A stretch of DNA of 64,000 nucleotides from assembly GCF_004362745.1 (NCBI RefSeq), contig NZ_SNXY01000011.1, forward strand, positions 62,001 through 126,000, read 5' to 3'. The notes under the pieces were generated by a model. That model ran no database searches. It saw nothing but the letters and a program-made list of their open reading frames with translations, and was not told the origin of the DNA. The stretch comes from Oharaeibacter diazotrophicus. Its GTDB lineage: Bacteria > Pseudomonadota > Alphaproteobacteria > Rhizobiales > Pleomorphomonadaceae. How positions within the stretch are numbered: position 1 is the first letter of the stretch; each line of letters starts with the position of its first letter. Of this stretch, positions 34,566-43,435 are shown in pieces. The translations under genes were made by a program, and so were the position numbers.

Positions 34566-35762
34566 TCAGCGCAGCCGCCACGCCACCGCGGCACCCGCGA
34601 ACGAGAAGGCGGCGAGCACCCCCATGGCGAGGAAGCGGTCGGAAAGGCCCGCATAGGCGAGGCCGACCGCGCTCGGGCCGACGATGGCGCCGAGGAAGAC
34701 GAACACCAGCACCGATCCGGTGGCGGCGCCGACCGCCCCGCGCGGGGCGGCGCGCGCGGTCTCGGCGAGCAGAACGCCGTTCCAGCCGATCGCGGTGGCG
34801 CCGAACAGGGCGAGGTCGGCGATACCGAGCATCGGCGGCAGTGCCGGCCAGACCATGGCCGTCCCGGCGGCGAGGCCGCACAGCGCACCGACCGCCGCGA
34901 GCACGCCGAAGCCGGAGCCGGTGCGGTCGGCGAGCCAGCCCCAGCCGACGCGGCCGACGACGCCGGCGCCGTGGACGAGCGCGGCGTGGGCGCCGGCCTC
35001 CGCGAGGGAGAGGCCGCCGGCCTCGTGCAGCATCACCACCACGAAGGCGGAGATGCCGAGCTGGGTCGCGGAGAACAGGAAGCCGATCGCGGCCAGCGCC
35101 CGGAGCGGCCGGCTCGCCCACAGCACCGCCTGTTCCGCGCGCATCCGGGCGAGCACCGGCGCCGGAGCTACGGTCGCGTCGGCCGGGGTGCGGCCGTGCG
35201 GGCCGAGGAAGGGCAGGGCGAGGCCGACGTGGAGCGCCATCAGCGCGACGAGGCCGCCGCGCCAGTCGCCGAGCGCGGCGGTCGCCGGCAGGGCGAGCGT
35301 GGCGGCGATGCCGCCGACCGGAACGCCGGTCTGCTTGACGGAGAAGACGAGGTTGCGCCGCGGCGCCGGCGTCACCCGGTGCAGCAGCTGCGACGACGCC
35401 GGGTTGTTGAGGCCGTGGCCGATGCCGACCACCAGCGAGCCGAGCGCGATCGCCGCCGTCGAGCCGGCGAGGACCGCGGCAAGGCCGACGAACAGGCAGG
35501 CGAGCACGATCGCCTCGACCCGGCCCGCGCCGAAGCGGGCGATCACCGAGCCGGCGAGGGCGGAGGAGGCGGCGCCGGCGGCGTAGATCAGGCTGACCTG
35601 GTAGCCGACCCAGCCGGCGGCGATGCCGGTCGCCGCCTGGATCTCCGGCGCCAGCACCGTGAGCGCCAGCACGGTGGCGCTGGTGACGACCTGGACCGCC
35701 GTGGTCGAGGCCAGCGTCGCGAGCACGCCCGACGATCCCGCCGGCCCGCCGGCCCCGCTCAT
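34566..35762 (-). CDS. MFS transporter
   Basis: A 398-aa integral membrane protein with about twelve hydrophobic segments and the MFS-1 pattern (GYQVSLIYAAGAASSALAGSVIARFGAGRVE between TM2 and TM3; VGRVGWGWLADRTGSG between TM8 and TM9). ATG at 35762 overlaps the stop of the pyridoxine-oxidase-like gene, so they are cotranscribed. A role in moving B6 vitamers or their products is inferred from this only. Confidence 0.85.
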   Translation of the reverse strand: MSGAGGPAGSSGVLATLASTTAVQVVTSATVLALTVLAPEIQAATGIAAGWVGYQVSLIYAAGAASSALAGSVIARFGAGRVEAIVLACLFVGLAAVLAGSTAAIALGSLVVGIGHGLNNPASSQLLHRVTPAPRRNLVFSVKQTGVPVGGIAATLALPATAALGDWRGGLVALMALHVGLALPFLGPHGRTPADATVAPAPVLARMRAEQAVLWASRPLRALAAIGFLFSATQLGISAFVVVMLHEAGGLSLAEAGAHAALVHGAGVVGRVGWGWLADRTGSGFGVLAAVGALCGLAAGTAMVWPALPPMLGIADLALFGATAIGWNGVLLAETARAAPRGAVGAATGSVLVFVFLGAIVGPSAVGLAYAGLSDRFLAMGVLAAFSFAGAAVAWRLR

Positions 35763-37303
35763 CCCCGCCCCGCGGCGAGGAAGTCGCCGGCGAAGCGGTC
35801 GGCGATCGCGAGCACCGCGGCGTGGACGGGGCCGGAGGTGATGGACGGGATCACCGAGGCATCGACGACGTGGAGGCCGTCGAGGCCGTTTACCTTCAGC
35901 CGTGCGTCGACCACGGCGTCGGCGTCGGCGCCCATGCGGCAGGTGCCGACCGGGTGGTGGTGGGTGATCGAGGCCTCGGCGACGAAGGCGGCGAGGGCCG
36001 CACGGCCGCGGACGGCGGGGCCGGGATGGATCTCCTCGGCCCGCCAGTCGGCGAGTTCCGGCGCGGCGCCGATCTCGCGGGCGAGTTCGAGGGCGCGGAC
36101 GCCGAGCTCGCGGTCGTGGTCGGTGGTGAAATAGGCCGGATCGATCGAAGGGGCGTCGTCGAGGCCGGGGCCGGTCACCGTCAGCCGGCCGCGGCTGGTC
36201 GGGTGGGTGACGCCGGAGAGGATGGTGAAGCCGGTGCCGTAGTCGACCGGAGCCAGCCGCTCGGAGGTGGTCGGCGCGGCGACGCAGCCGAGCACCACCG
36301 AGGGCGCGCCGTCGGCGCGCGTGGGATCGTCGGCGTCGAGATACATCAGCGATTCCGAATGTTGCAGCCGCGACGGCGGCACCGGGCGGCGGGCGCGGTA
36401 GACGTTGCCGGCCGTCAACATGTGGTCGTGGAGGTTGTCGCCGACGCCGGCGCGGTCGAGCCGGACCGGGATGCCGGCGCGGGAAAGATCCGCGGCGGGC
36501 CCGACGCCGGAGCGCATCAGCAGCAGCGGGCTCGCCACCGCGCCGGCGGCGAGCAGCACCGTCCCGGCCGAGAAGCGCGCGGGCCGGCCGTCGACCTCGG
36601 CCTCGACGCCGGTGACGCGGTCGCCGTCGAAGGCGAGGCGGTGAACGCGGACGCCGGTGACGAGGGTGAGATTCGGCCGGCCCAGCACCGGCACCAGGAA
36701 GGCGTCGGCGGCGCTGACGCGGCGGCCGTCGCGGATCGTCAGGCTGTTGGCGGCGACGCCCTTCAGCGGGCCGCCGTTGTGCTCGCCGATGTGCGGCACG
36801 CCGCGGGCGAGGCCGGCGGCCATGTAGGCGCGCACCACCGGCGCCAGTTCGGCGTCCGGCAGCCACACCGGCAGCGGACCGTCGCCGCCGTGCTGCGCCG
36901 AGGCGCCGCCCGAGAAGGCCTCGATGCGCCGGAACGACGGCAGCAACCCGGCGTGGGACCAGGCGTCCGAACCGGTCGCCTCGGCCCAGGGCGCGAAGTC
37001 GTCGGCGTGGCCGCGGACGTGGGCCATGGCGTGGATGCAGCTCGAGCCGCCGACGAGCCGCCCGCGCGGCCAGGGGTGGACGCGGCCGGCGGTGCCGGCC
37101 TGGGGCAGGGTGCGGTAGGCCCAGTCGTAGGGCCGGTCCTGCAGAACCGGCCATTTCTGCGGGATCGCGATGTCGGGGTCGTCGGGATGGCCGCCGGCCT
37201 CGAGCACGCCGACCCTGAGGCCCGGCTCCTCCGACAGCCGCCACGCCAGCACCGAGCCGGCCGAGCCGGCGCCCACGATCAGCACGTCGAACGAACGGTC
37301 CAT
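35759..37303 (-). CDS. GMC flavoprotein, probable pyridoxine 4-oxidase
   Basis: A 514-aa FAD enzyme of the GMC family. VLIVGAGSAGSVLAWRLSE binds FAD; HPWPRGRLVGGSSCIHAM is GMC signature 1, and LLAAGAVASPLLLMRSGVGP is signature 2. SITHHHPVGTCRMG holds His448 and His450, at a constant 12-residue offset from the active-site pair His460/His462 that I recall for Mesorhizobium loti pyridoxine 4-oxidase. PPSRLQHSES and the MDRSFD start also match that enzyme as I remember it. It would oxidise pyridoxine to pyridoxal, giving H2O2. GAGGAA precedes the ATG. Choline-dehydrogenase-like GMC enzymes are the alternative. Confidence 0.82.
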   Translation of the reverse strand: MDRSFDVLIVGAGSAGSVLAWRLSEEPGLRVGVLEAGGHPDDPDIAIPQKWPVLQDRPYDWAYRTLPQAGTAGRVHPWPRGRLVGGSSCIHAMAHVRGHADDFAPWAEATGSDAWSHAGLLPSFRRIEAFSGGASAQHGGDGPLPVWLPDAELAPVVRAYMAAGLARGVPHIGEHNGGPLKGVAANSLTIRDGRRVSAADAFLVPVLGRPNLTLVTGVRVHRLAFDGDRVTGVEAEVDGRPARFSAGTVLLAAGAVASPLLLMRSGVGPAADLSRAGIPVRLDRAGVGDNLHDHMLTAGNVYRARRPVPPSRLQHSESLMYLDADDPTRADGAPSVVLGCVAAPTTSERLAPVDYGTGFTILSGVTHPTSRGRLTVTGPGLDDAPSIDPAYFTTDHDRELGVRALELAREIGAAPELADWRAEEIHPGPAVRGRAALAAFVAEASITHHHPVGTCRMGADADAVVDARLKVNGLDGLHVVDASVIPSITSGPVHAAVLAIADRFAGDFLAAGRG

Positions 37304-37448
37304 CGCTTGCTTCCTCGTTCCGCGACCGGGGCGGCGACGGACGAGCACGCCCGCCGCCGGCGGCCCGGCGGCCGCCACGTAGAGGTCCCGCGCTCGGGCG
37401 GGGACGGGTGTTCGGGATCGCCGGCCCGCTTCTTCGCGGGCCTGCGTT

Positions 37449-38177
37449 TCAATAGGCGCTGCCGGGGGAGAGGCGGCCCATGATCTTCTGCTGGATCGCG
37501 ACGAGGTGCTGGTACATCGCCCGCTCGGCGCCGTCGGGGTCGCGCGCGGCGATGGCGTCGGCGATCACGCCGTGCTCGGCGTCGCGCATCCGCACGCGCT
37601 CGGGTACGAGGCTGGCGTCGCTGTCGGTGTAGCGCAGCCGGCCGTCGCTCGCGACCCGGTGCAGGATGACGTAGAGCTCGGAGGCGAGGCTGTTGCGCGA
37701 GCCGGCGGCGATCGCCCGGTGGAAGGCGATGTCGGCGGCGTTGGGGTCGGTGCCCGGCGTGGTCGAGGCCGCCCGGCGGATCCGCTCGATCTCGGCCGGC
37801 GAGGCGCGCAGCGCGGCGAGGCGGGCGAGGGCGGGCTCGAGCACGAGGCGGAGCTCCATCACCTCCAGCGGGTTGGTGGAGTTGATCAGCGCGGCGCCGG
37901 CCACCGGCTGCGGCGCGGCGCGGCGGCCGGCGCGGGCCGGCTCCAACTCGCCGAGCGAGCGCATGACGCCGAGGGCGCGGCGCAGGGTGTGGCGCTTGAC
38001 GCTGAGCTCCTCGGCCACGGTGCGCTCGGGCGGCATGGTGCCGTCGCGCGCCAGGATCGATCGCAGCGCCTCGAGCAGGTCCTCGAGGCCGGCGTCGACC
38101 GGACCGGAGCCGTTGCCGGCGCCGGGCTTGCGCCCCTTGCGCGCGGTCTTGTCCGCCGTGGTGTCGATCGAGCTCAA
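37449..38177 (-). CDS. GntR-family regulator (FCD domain) of the B6-like locus
   Basis: A 242-aa FadR-type regulator. The winged helix is at residues ~20-80 (ILARDGTMPPERTVAEELSVKRHTLRRALGVMRSLGEL) and the FCD domain follows, with metal-binding residues in AADIAFHRAIAAGSRNSL and RDAEHGVIADAI. The start is probably TTG 38177, preceded by GGGAG; the frame is open further upstream without similarity. It lies between the pyridoxine-oxidase gene and the divergent aminotransferase gene, whose promoter carries a GGTC-GA-GACC dyad. Confidence 0.85.
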   Translation of the reverse strand: MSSIDTTADKTARKGRKPGAGNGSGPVDAGLEDLLEALRSILARDGTMPPERTVAEELSVKRHTLRRALGVMRSLGELEPARAGRRAAPQPVAGAALINSTNPLEVMELRLVLEPALARLAALRASPAEIERIRRAASTTPGTDPNAADIAFHRAIAAGSRNSLASELYVILHRVASDGRLRYTDSDASLVPERVRMRDAEHGVIADAIAARDPDGAERAMYQHLVAIQQKIMGRLSPGSAY

Positions 38178-38542
38178 GGGCCTGCTCCCGTTTGCGCCGG
38201 CGACCGCCCGAACGGCACCGTCGCGTGTCCTCGTCCGCCTGCCGTCCCGCGACCCGCCGCGGCGCGGCACCCCGATACACCATTGGTCGGGGTATGGTCG
38301 AGATGGTTCGACCCGCCCCGGCCGCCGGCGCCGCGGGTCGGCCACGCGCCGGTTTCCGCCGTCCGCGACCGTCGGCATCCGCAGCGTCGTCGCGCCGACG
38401 TCACCCGCGACGGTGGAATTCCGTCGGCTCCGGGCGCGGCGAATTGACAAGTTCCAACCATTCTTAGCATAACGGTCGGGAATTGGTCGAGACCCCGGCC
38501 GCGGTCGTCCGGACGGGATCCCCAGCCGAAGAGAGGAACGAG
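38178..38542. other. Divergent control region, GntR / pyridoxamine aminotransferase
   Basis: About 365 bp without a gene. Besides the promoter and operator at 38444-38494 it contains TTGGTC at 38284-38289 and GGTCGAGA at 38297-38304, repeating the operator core on the regulator side. This would allow both directions to be controlled. Confidence 0.5.
38444..38494 (+). promoter_or_regulatory. Promoter and GntR-type operator before the aminotransferase gene
   Basis: Perfect -35 TTGACA (38444-38449), 18 bp, CATAAC (38468-38473). Immediately downstream AATTGGTC (38481-38488) is part of the dyad GGTC-GA-GACC (38485-38494), resembling FadR-subfamily sites of the T-GGT-N3-ACC-A type. The overlap with the start point suits repression. 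Confidence 0.55.
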
Positions 38543-39718
38543 ATGCCCTACGCGCCTTCCGATCCGCCCGTCCTGACGCTGACCACCGGCCCGGTCGACG
38601 CCTATCCGGCCGTCCTGCGCGGCCTCGCGGCGCCGGTGCTCTACGACTACGATCCGGCCTTCCAGGCGACCTACGAGCGCGTCTGCCGCAAGCTCGGCGA
38701 GATCGTGAAGTCCGAGACGGTGCCCGTGCTGCTGCAGGGCGAGCCGGTGCTGGCGCTGGAGGCCGCGGCCGCCTCGGCGATCGGGGCGAAGGACGTGGTT
38801 CTGAACCTCGTCGCCGGCGTCTACGCCAAGGGCTTCGAGGGTTGGGCCGCGCGCTCCGGCGCCGAGATCGTCGAACTCGCCGTGCCCTACGACGAGGTGA
38901 TCGACCCGGCGATGGTCGAGGCGGCGCTGAAGGCGCGGCCCGACGTAACCGTGGTCGCGCTCTGCCACCACGACACCCCGTCGGGTACGATCAACCCGGT
39001 CGCCGAGATCGGCGCCATCGTCGCCCGCCACGGTGCGCTCTTCCTGGTCGACGCGGTGTCGTCCTTCGGCGGCATGCCGGTCGACGCGGCGTCCGCCCAC
39101 GCCGACATCTTCGTCACCGGCCCGAACAAGTGCCTCGGCTGCCCGCCGGCGCTGTCGATCGTCGGCGTCTCGGCAAAGGCCTGGGCGAAGATGAAGGCCA
39201 ACCCGGCCGCCCCGCGCGATTCGATCCTGTCGATCCTCGACTGGGAGGACGCCTGGCGCGCCGACCGGCCGTTCCCGTTCACCCCGTCGGTCGCCGAGAT
39301 CAACGGCCTCGAGGCGGCGGTCGACCATTTCCTCGCCGAGGGCGCCGAGCGGGTGTTCGCCCGCCACGCCGCCACCGCGCGCGCCTGCCGCGCCGGCATC
39401 CGGGCGATGGGGCTCGAGCTCTGGGCGAAGGACGAGCGCTTCGCCTCGCCGACCGCGACCGCCGTGCGCACGCCGGACGGCGTCGACGAGGCGGCGCTCC
39501 GGGCCGCCGTTCGCGCGCGCTACGGCGTCGTGCTGTCGTCCGGCCGCGGCGCCACCCTCGGCCGGCTCACCCGCATCGGCCACATGGGCCCGACCGCCCA
39601 GCCGATCCACGCGGTGACCGCGGTGGCGGCCTTCGGCGGCACGCTCGCCGCCTTCGGCCGGCCGGTCGACGTCGGGGCGGGCGTCGCCGCGGCGCTGGCC
39701 TCGATCGACGCCGGCTGA
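38543..39718 (+). CDS. Pyridoxamine-pyruvate aminotransferase
   Basis: A 391-aa class V (fold type I) aminotransferase. In the Mesorhizobium loti enzyme the residues known to bind substrates are Glu68, Tyr95, Thr146, Lys197, Arg336 and Arg345. Here, with a constant shift of one, they are Glu67 (QGEPV), Tyr94 (GVYAKG), Thr145 (HHDTPSG), Lys196 (TGPNKCLG), Arg335 (SSGRGATLG) and Arg344 (LTRIGHMGP). The enzyme makes pyridoxal and alanine from pyridoxamine and pyruvate without bound PLP. ATG 38543 has AGAGAGGAACG upstream. It converges with the importer operon. Confidence 0.9.
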   Translation: MPYAPSDPPVLTLTTGPVDAYPAVLRGLAAPVLYDYDPAFQATYERVCRKLGEIVKSETVPVLLQGEPVLALEAAAASAIGAKDVVLNLVAGVYAKGFEGWAARSGAEIVELAVPYDEVIDPAMVEAALKARPDVTVVALCHHDTPSGTINPVAEIGAIVARHGALFLVDAVSSFGGMPVDAASAHADIFVTGPNKCLGCPPALSIVGVSAKAWAKMKANPAAPRDSILSILDWEDAWRADRPFPFTPSVAEINGLEAAVDHFLAEGAERVFARHAATARACRAGIRAMGLELWAKDERFASPTATAVRTPDGVDEAALRAAVRARYGVVLSSGRGATLGRLTRIGHMGPTAQPIHAVTAVAAFGGTLAAFGRPVDVGAGVAAALASIDAG

Positions 39719-39738
39719 GGCCGGGCGCGGGCGGGGGG

Positions 39739-40674
39739 TCATCGCGCCCCCCGCACGTAGTGCGAGCCGAGCGCCGGCGGCAGGCTGGCGCGGCGGCCGA
39801 ACACCACCAGCAGCGCCAGCACGGCGGCGAAGGGCAGCATCTGGATCACGTCGGTCGGCACGTCGACGCCGGCGACCTGGAGCGCGGTGGTGGCCGAAAG
39901 GCAGGCGCCGAAGATCAGCGCGCCGGTCAGCACGTAGAAGGGATTGCCGCGGGCGAGCATCGCCAGCACGATGCCGATGAAACCGGCGCCGTTGGTCATG
40001 AAGGGCACGAAGATGCCGGCGCCGACCTCCGCCATGAAGGCGCCGCCGAGGCCGGCGAGGGCACCGGTGGCGAGCACCGCGCCGGTGCGCACCGCGGCGA
40101 CGTCGACGCCGGCGGCGTCGAGGGCGGCCGGCTTGTCGCCGGCGGCCTGCAGCGCGAGGCCGAGGTTGGTGAAGCGGAACACCAGCGCGGTCGCGACCAC
40201 CACCGCGACGGCGAGGTAGACCATCGGCGGCCGGTCGAACAGCGCCGGGCCGATCACCGGCAGCGCCGACAGGCCGGGGATCGGCAGCGTCGCGACGGCG
40301 TCGAGGCGCGGATAGCTCTGCGAAAACTGGAAATGGTGCAGGAGTGCGGTCATGCCCTCGGCGCCGAGGGTGAGCGCGATGCCGATCACGATCTGGCTGA
40401 GGCCGAGCCGGACGCAGAAGAACGCCATGGCGGCGGCGACCGCGAGGCCGCCGAGCGCGCCGGCGAGGAAGCCGAGCCAGAACGAGCCGGTGCCGTAGGC
40501 GGCGAGGAAGCCGGTGTAGGCGCCGACCAGCATCATGCCCTCGATGCCGATGTTGAGCACGCCGGCCTTCTCGGAGATCTGCTCGCCGATGCCGGCCAGC
40601 ATCAGCGGGATGCCGGCGGTGACGGCGCCGAGGACCAGGGAGGTGAGGAAGACCTCGGTGAAGAGCGCGTCCAT
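39739..40674 (-). CDS. BMP-type ABC transporter permease 2
   Basis: A 311-aa membrane protein of the BPD_transp_2 family (NupQ/YufQ-like). GVLNIGIEGMMLVGAYTGFLAAYGTGS is the typical N-terminal motif; LGLALQAAGDKPAALDAAGVD is the ATPase-contact loop; ARGNPFYVLTGALIFG lies near the end. About eight hydrophobic segments. It is the last gene of the importer operon, 10 bp after permease 1, and ends 20 bp from the aminotransferase gene. Confidence 0.92.
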   Translation of the reverse strand: MDALFTEVFLTSLVLGAVTAGIPLMLAGIGEQISEKAGVLNIGIEGMMLVGAYTGFLAAYGTGSFWLGFLAGALGGLAVAAAMAFFCVRLGLSQIVIGIALTLGAEGMTALLHHFQFSQSYPRLDAVATLPIPGLSALPVIGPALFDRPPMVYLAVAVVVATALVFRFTNLGLALQAAGDKPAALDAAGVDVAAVRTGAVLATGALAGLGGAFMAEVGAGIFVPFMTNGAGFIGIVLAMLARGNPFYVLTGALIFGACLSATTALQVAGVDVPTDVIQMLPFAAVLALLVVFGRRASLPPALGSHYVRGAR

Positions 40675-40684
40675 GGGTCCGTCC

Positions 40685-41770
40685 TCACTTGCCGGCGAGG
40701 CGGCGGCGCTGGTCGAGATACTCGGCGAGGCCGAGCAGGACCAGGAGGATCGCCACCACCACGAGGGTGAAGTAGTTGGGCACGCCGAGCCGCCGCGCCG
40801 CGCTCTCGCCGCCGATCGACAGCACCGAGAACAGGAACACGAAGGCGATGGTGGCGAAGCCGTTGAAGCGGGCGAGGAAGACCAGCGGCACCACGGTCAG
40901 GCTGTAGGCCGGGTTCCAGTCGGCGCGCACGTTGCCCTGGACGCCGAGGATCTCGACGGCGCCTGCGAGGCCGGACAGCGCCGCGGAGATCGCGAACACC
41001 GCCACGGTCAGTTTCGGCACCGACAGGCCGGCGTGGACCGCGGCGCGGGTGTTGGCGCCGACGACGCGCAGCTTCAGGCCGAAGGCGGTGCGGGTCATCA
41101 GGAGGTGGACGCCGATCACGGCGACGAGGCCGATCAGGAGGCCCGACGACACCGTGGTGTCGAACAGGCGCGGCAGCCGGTCCGCGACGTCGAGGGTGCG
41201 GGTCTGCGGCACCGTGGTGCCGGGATCGCGGAAGGCGAGCTTGACCAGCACGTTGGCGAAGGAGACGCCGAGGAAGGTCATCATCAGCGTGGTGATGATC
41301 TCGTTGACGCCCTGGCCGGCCTTGAGCAGGGCCGGAAGCACAGACCAGACCGCGCCGACCGCGGCGCCGACGACGAGGCAGGCGACCAGCGTCGGCCAGA
41401 CGCCGATGGTGCCGACCAGCGCCGGTCCGAGGGCCGCGACCACGACGGCGCCGAGCAGGAACTGGCCGTCGCCGCCGAGGTTCCAGATGCCGGCGCGGAA
41501 GGCGACGATCAGGCCGGCGGCGATCAGCAGCAGCGGCGCCATCCGGGTCAGCGAGGCCTGCAGGCCGGTCGGCGACAGCAGGCCGCGCTGGACCACGGTG
41601 CCGTAGTAGGCGAGCGGGTCGACGCCGAGGGCGAGCAGCACGAGGCCGGCCAGCACCAGGGCGGCGAGCACCGGGCCGACGACGGTGGCGAGCCGGTGCA
41701 GGTGGGGGCCGAGCCGCGGGCGCGGCAGGTGCGGCGGCGAGGTCGTCATCCGGGCGCTCTCCGAGCTCAT
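40685..41770 (-). CDS. BMP-type ABC transporter permease 1
   Basis: A 361-aa membrane protein (NupP/YufP-like). RAGIWNLGGDGQFLLGAVV is the family motif and LKLRVVGANTRAAVHAGLSV the coupling loop; about nine hydrophobic segments. It pairs with permease 2 as a heterodimer. It overlaps the ATPase stop (ATGA). Confidence 0.92.
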   Translation of the reverse strand: MSSESARMTTSPPHLPRPRLGPHLHRLATVVGPVLAALVLAGLVLLALGVDPLAYYGTVVQRGLLSPTGLQASLTRMAPLLLIAAGLIVAFRAGIWNLGGDGQFLLGAVVVAALGPALVGTIGVWPTLVACLVVGAAVGAVWSVLPALLKAGQGVNEIITTLMMTFLGVSFANVLVKLAFRDPGTTVPQTRTLDVADRLPRLFDTTVSSGLLIGLVAVIGVHLLMTRTAFGLKLRVVGANTRAAVHAGLSVPKLTVAVFAISAALSGLAGAVEILGVQGNVRADWNPAYSLTVVPLVFLARFNGFATIAFVFLFSVLSIGGESAARRLGVPNYFTLVVVAILLVLLGLAEYLDQRRRLAGK

Positions 41771-43338
41771 GCCGCCACTCCGCTCATCATCTCGCCGACG
41801 GCGAGGCGGGCGTCCGGCCCGTTGTCGACGATCCCGACGATGCGGCCGCGGTCCATCACGGCGATGCGGTCGGAGAGTTCGAGGATCTCCTCGAGGTCGG
41901 TGGAGATCAGGATCACCGCGAGCCCGCCGTCGGCGGCGTCACGGATGCGCTGGCGCGTGGCGCGGATGTTCTGGACGTCGAGGCCGTAGGTCGGCTTGGC
42001 GAAGATCACCGCACGCGCCGCGCCCGAGAGCTCGCGGGCGAGCAGCGCCTTCTGGATGTTGCCGCCGGAGAGCTTGCCGACCGGCGTCTCGATGCCGGGC
42101 GTGCGGACGTCGAAGGCGGAGACGAGGCGGCGGGCGTGGTCGGCGATCGTCGCCGGCCGCTCGACGCCGCGGGTCCAGAACGGCTCGTCGCCGATCTGCT
42201 TCAGCACGAGGTTGAGCGCCACCGGGAAGCCGCCGACGGTGCCCTCGTGCAGGCGGTCGTCGGTGACGTAGCGAAGGCCGGCCTTGCGGCGTTCGCCGAC
42301 GGGAAGCGCGTCGATCGGTCGGCCGTCGAGGAGGACGCGGCCGGACGTCTGCCGGCGCTGGCCGGCGAGGGCCTCGGCGAACTGCTTCTGGCCGTTGCCG
42401 TCGATGCCGGCGATGCCGAGGATCTCGCCCGCGGCGACCGCGAGCGTCACGGCCTCGACCGGCACGGCGTCGTCGGGCACCGAGAGGCCCTCGACCGCGA
42501 GCACCGCGGGGCCGGCGGGAACGGTACGGGCCGGGCGGGCGTCGCCGGCGGCGACGGCGGCGGAGGAGCCGAACATCAGCCGGACGATCTCTGCGGTGGC
42601 GGCCTTCGGGCCCATCGCCTTCAGCGCCTCCGGGCCGATGGCGCCGACCTTGCGGCCGAGGCGGAGCACCGAGATGCGGTCGCAGTAGGCGAGCGCCTCG
42701 TTGAGCTTGTGGGTGATGAAGACGACGGCCATGCCGCGGGCGACCAGGCGTCGCATCAGGCCGCCGAGCTCCTCGGCGCCCTTGGGCGTCAGCATGGCGG
42801 TGGCCTCGTCGAGGATCAGGACGCGGCTCTGGCGCATCACCGCCCGGACGATCTCGACCTGCTGCTGCTCGCCGAGCGAGAGCGAGCCGACCGGCGCGTC
42901 CGGGTCGACCGAGACGCCGATCTCGGCGGCGGCGCGCCGGAGGTCCTCGGCGATGCGCCGGCGATCGGGGCGGACCAGCGCGGGGCCGCCGAGCGCGACG
43001 TTCTCGGCGACGGTCAGCGAGGGCACCAGCATGGCGTGCTGGAACACGGTGCCGATGCCGAGTGCCAGCGCGCGGGCGGGCGTGTCGATCGAGACCTCGT
43101 GGCCGCCGACCAGGATGCCGCCCTCGTCGGGGGTCTGGATGCCGGAGAGCATGCCGACAAGGGTCGACTTGCCGGCGCCGTTCTCGCCGAGCAGCACGTG
43201 GACCTCGCCCGGGTGGATCGCGACGGTCACGCCGTCGTTGGCGACGACGCCGGGAAAGCGTTTGGTGACGTGGTCGAGCACGACGACCGGCTCGGTCGCG
43301 GCGGGAGCGTCGTGGTCGTGGGAGGCGAGGGCGCTCAT
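41767..43338 (-). CDS. BMP-type ABC transporter ATPase with two nucleotide-binding domains
   Basis: A 523-aa fused ATPase. NBD1: Walker A GENGAGKST, signature LSLGEQQQVEIVRA, Walker B VLILDEATAML. NBD2: GIDGNGQKQ replaces Walker A, the signature is LSGGNIQKALLAREL, and the Walker B region FAKPTYGLD has lost the catalytic Asp-Glu pair. NBD2 is therefore probably non-hydrolytic, as is common in the NupO/RbsA class. ATG at 43338, about 100 bp after the binding-protein gene. Confidence 0.92.
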   Translation of the reverse strand: MSALASHDHDAPAATEPVVVLDHVTKRFPGVVANDGVTVAIHPGEVHVLLGENGAGKSTLVGMLSGIQTPDEGGILVGGHEVSIDTPARALALGIGTVFQHAMLVPSLTVAENVALGGPALVRPDRRRIAEDLRRAAAEIGVSVDPDAPVGSLSLGEQQQVEIVRAVMRQSRVLILDEATAMLTPKGAEELGGLMRRLVARGMAVVFITHKLNEALAYCDRISVLRLGRKVGAIGPEALKAMGPKAATAEIVRLMFGSSAAVAAGDARPARTVPAGPAVLAVEGLSVPDDAVPVEAVTLAVAAGEILGIAGIDGNGQKQFAEALAGQRRQTSGRVLLDGRPIDALPVGERRKAGLRYVTDDRLHEGTVGGFPVALNLVLKQIGDEPFWTRGVERPATIADHARRLVSAFDVRTPGIETPVGKLSGGNIQKALLARELSGAARAVIFAKPTYGLDVQNIRATRQRIRDAADGGLAVILISTDLEEILELSDRIAVMDRGRIVGIVDNGPDARLAVGEMMSGVAA

Positions 43339-43399
43339 GGGCGGGCGGTCGCAACGATCCTGGATGACGCGGGGGGTGTCCCCGCGGGACACGGACGGT

Positions 43400-43429
43400 G
43401 CGCCCGGGCCGCCGCGGCGGCCCGGGCGC
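43400..43429 (-). terminator. Perfect 30-bp palindrome after the BMP binding-protein gene
   Basis: The 15-base arm GCGCCCGGGCCGCCG is followed at once by its exact complement, giving a hairpin or cruciform with no spacer. It starts 7 bp after the binding-protein stop on the minus strand. Without a U-tract it is more likely an mRNA-stabilising or attenuating hairpin, favouring binding-protein output over the membrane subunits. Confidence 0.55.
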
Positions 43430-43435
43430 GGCCCG

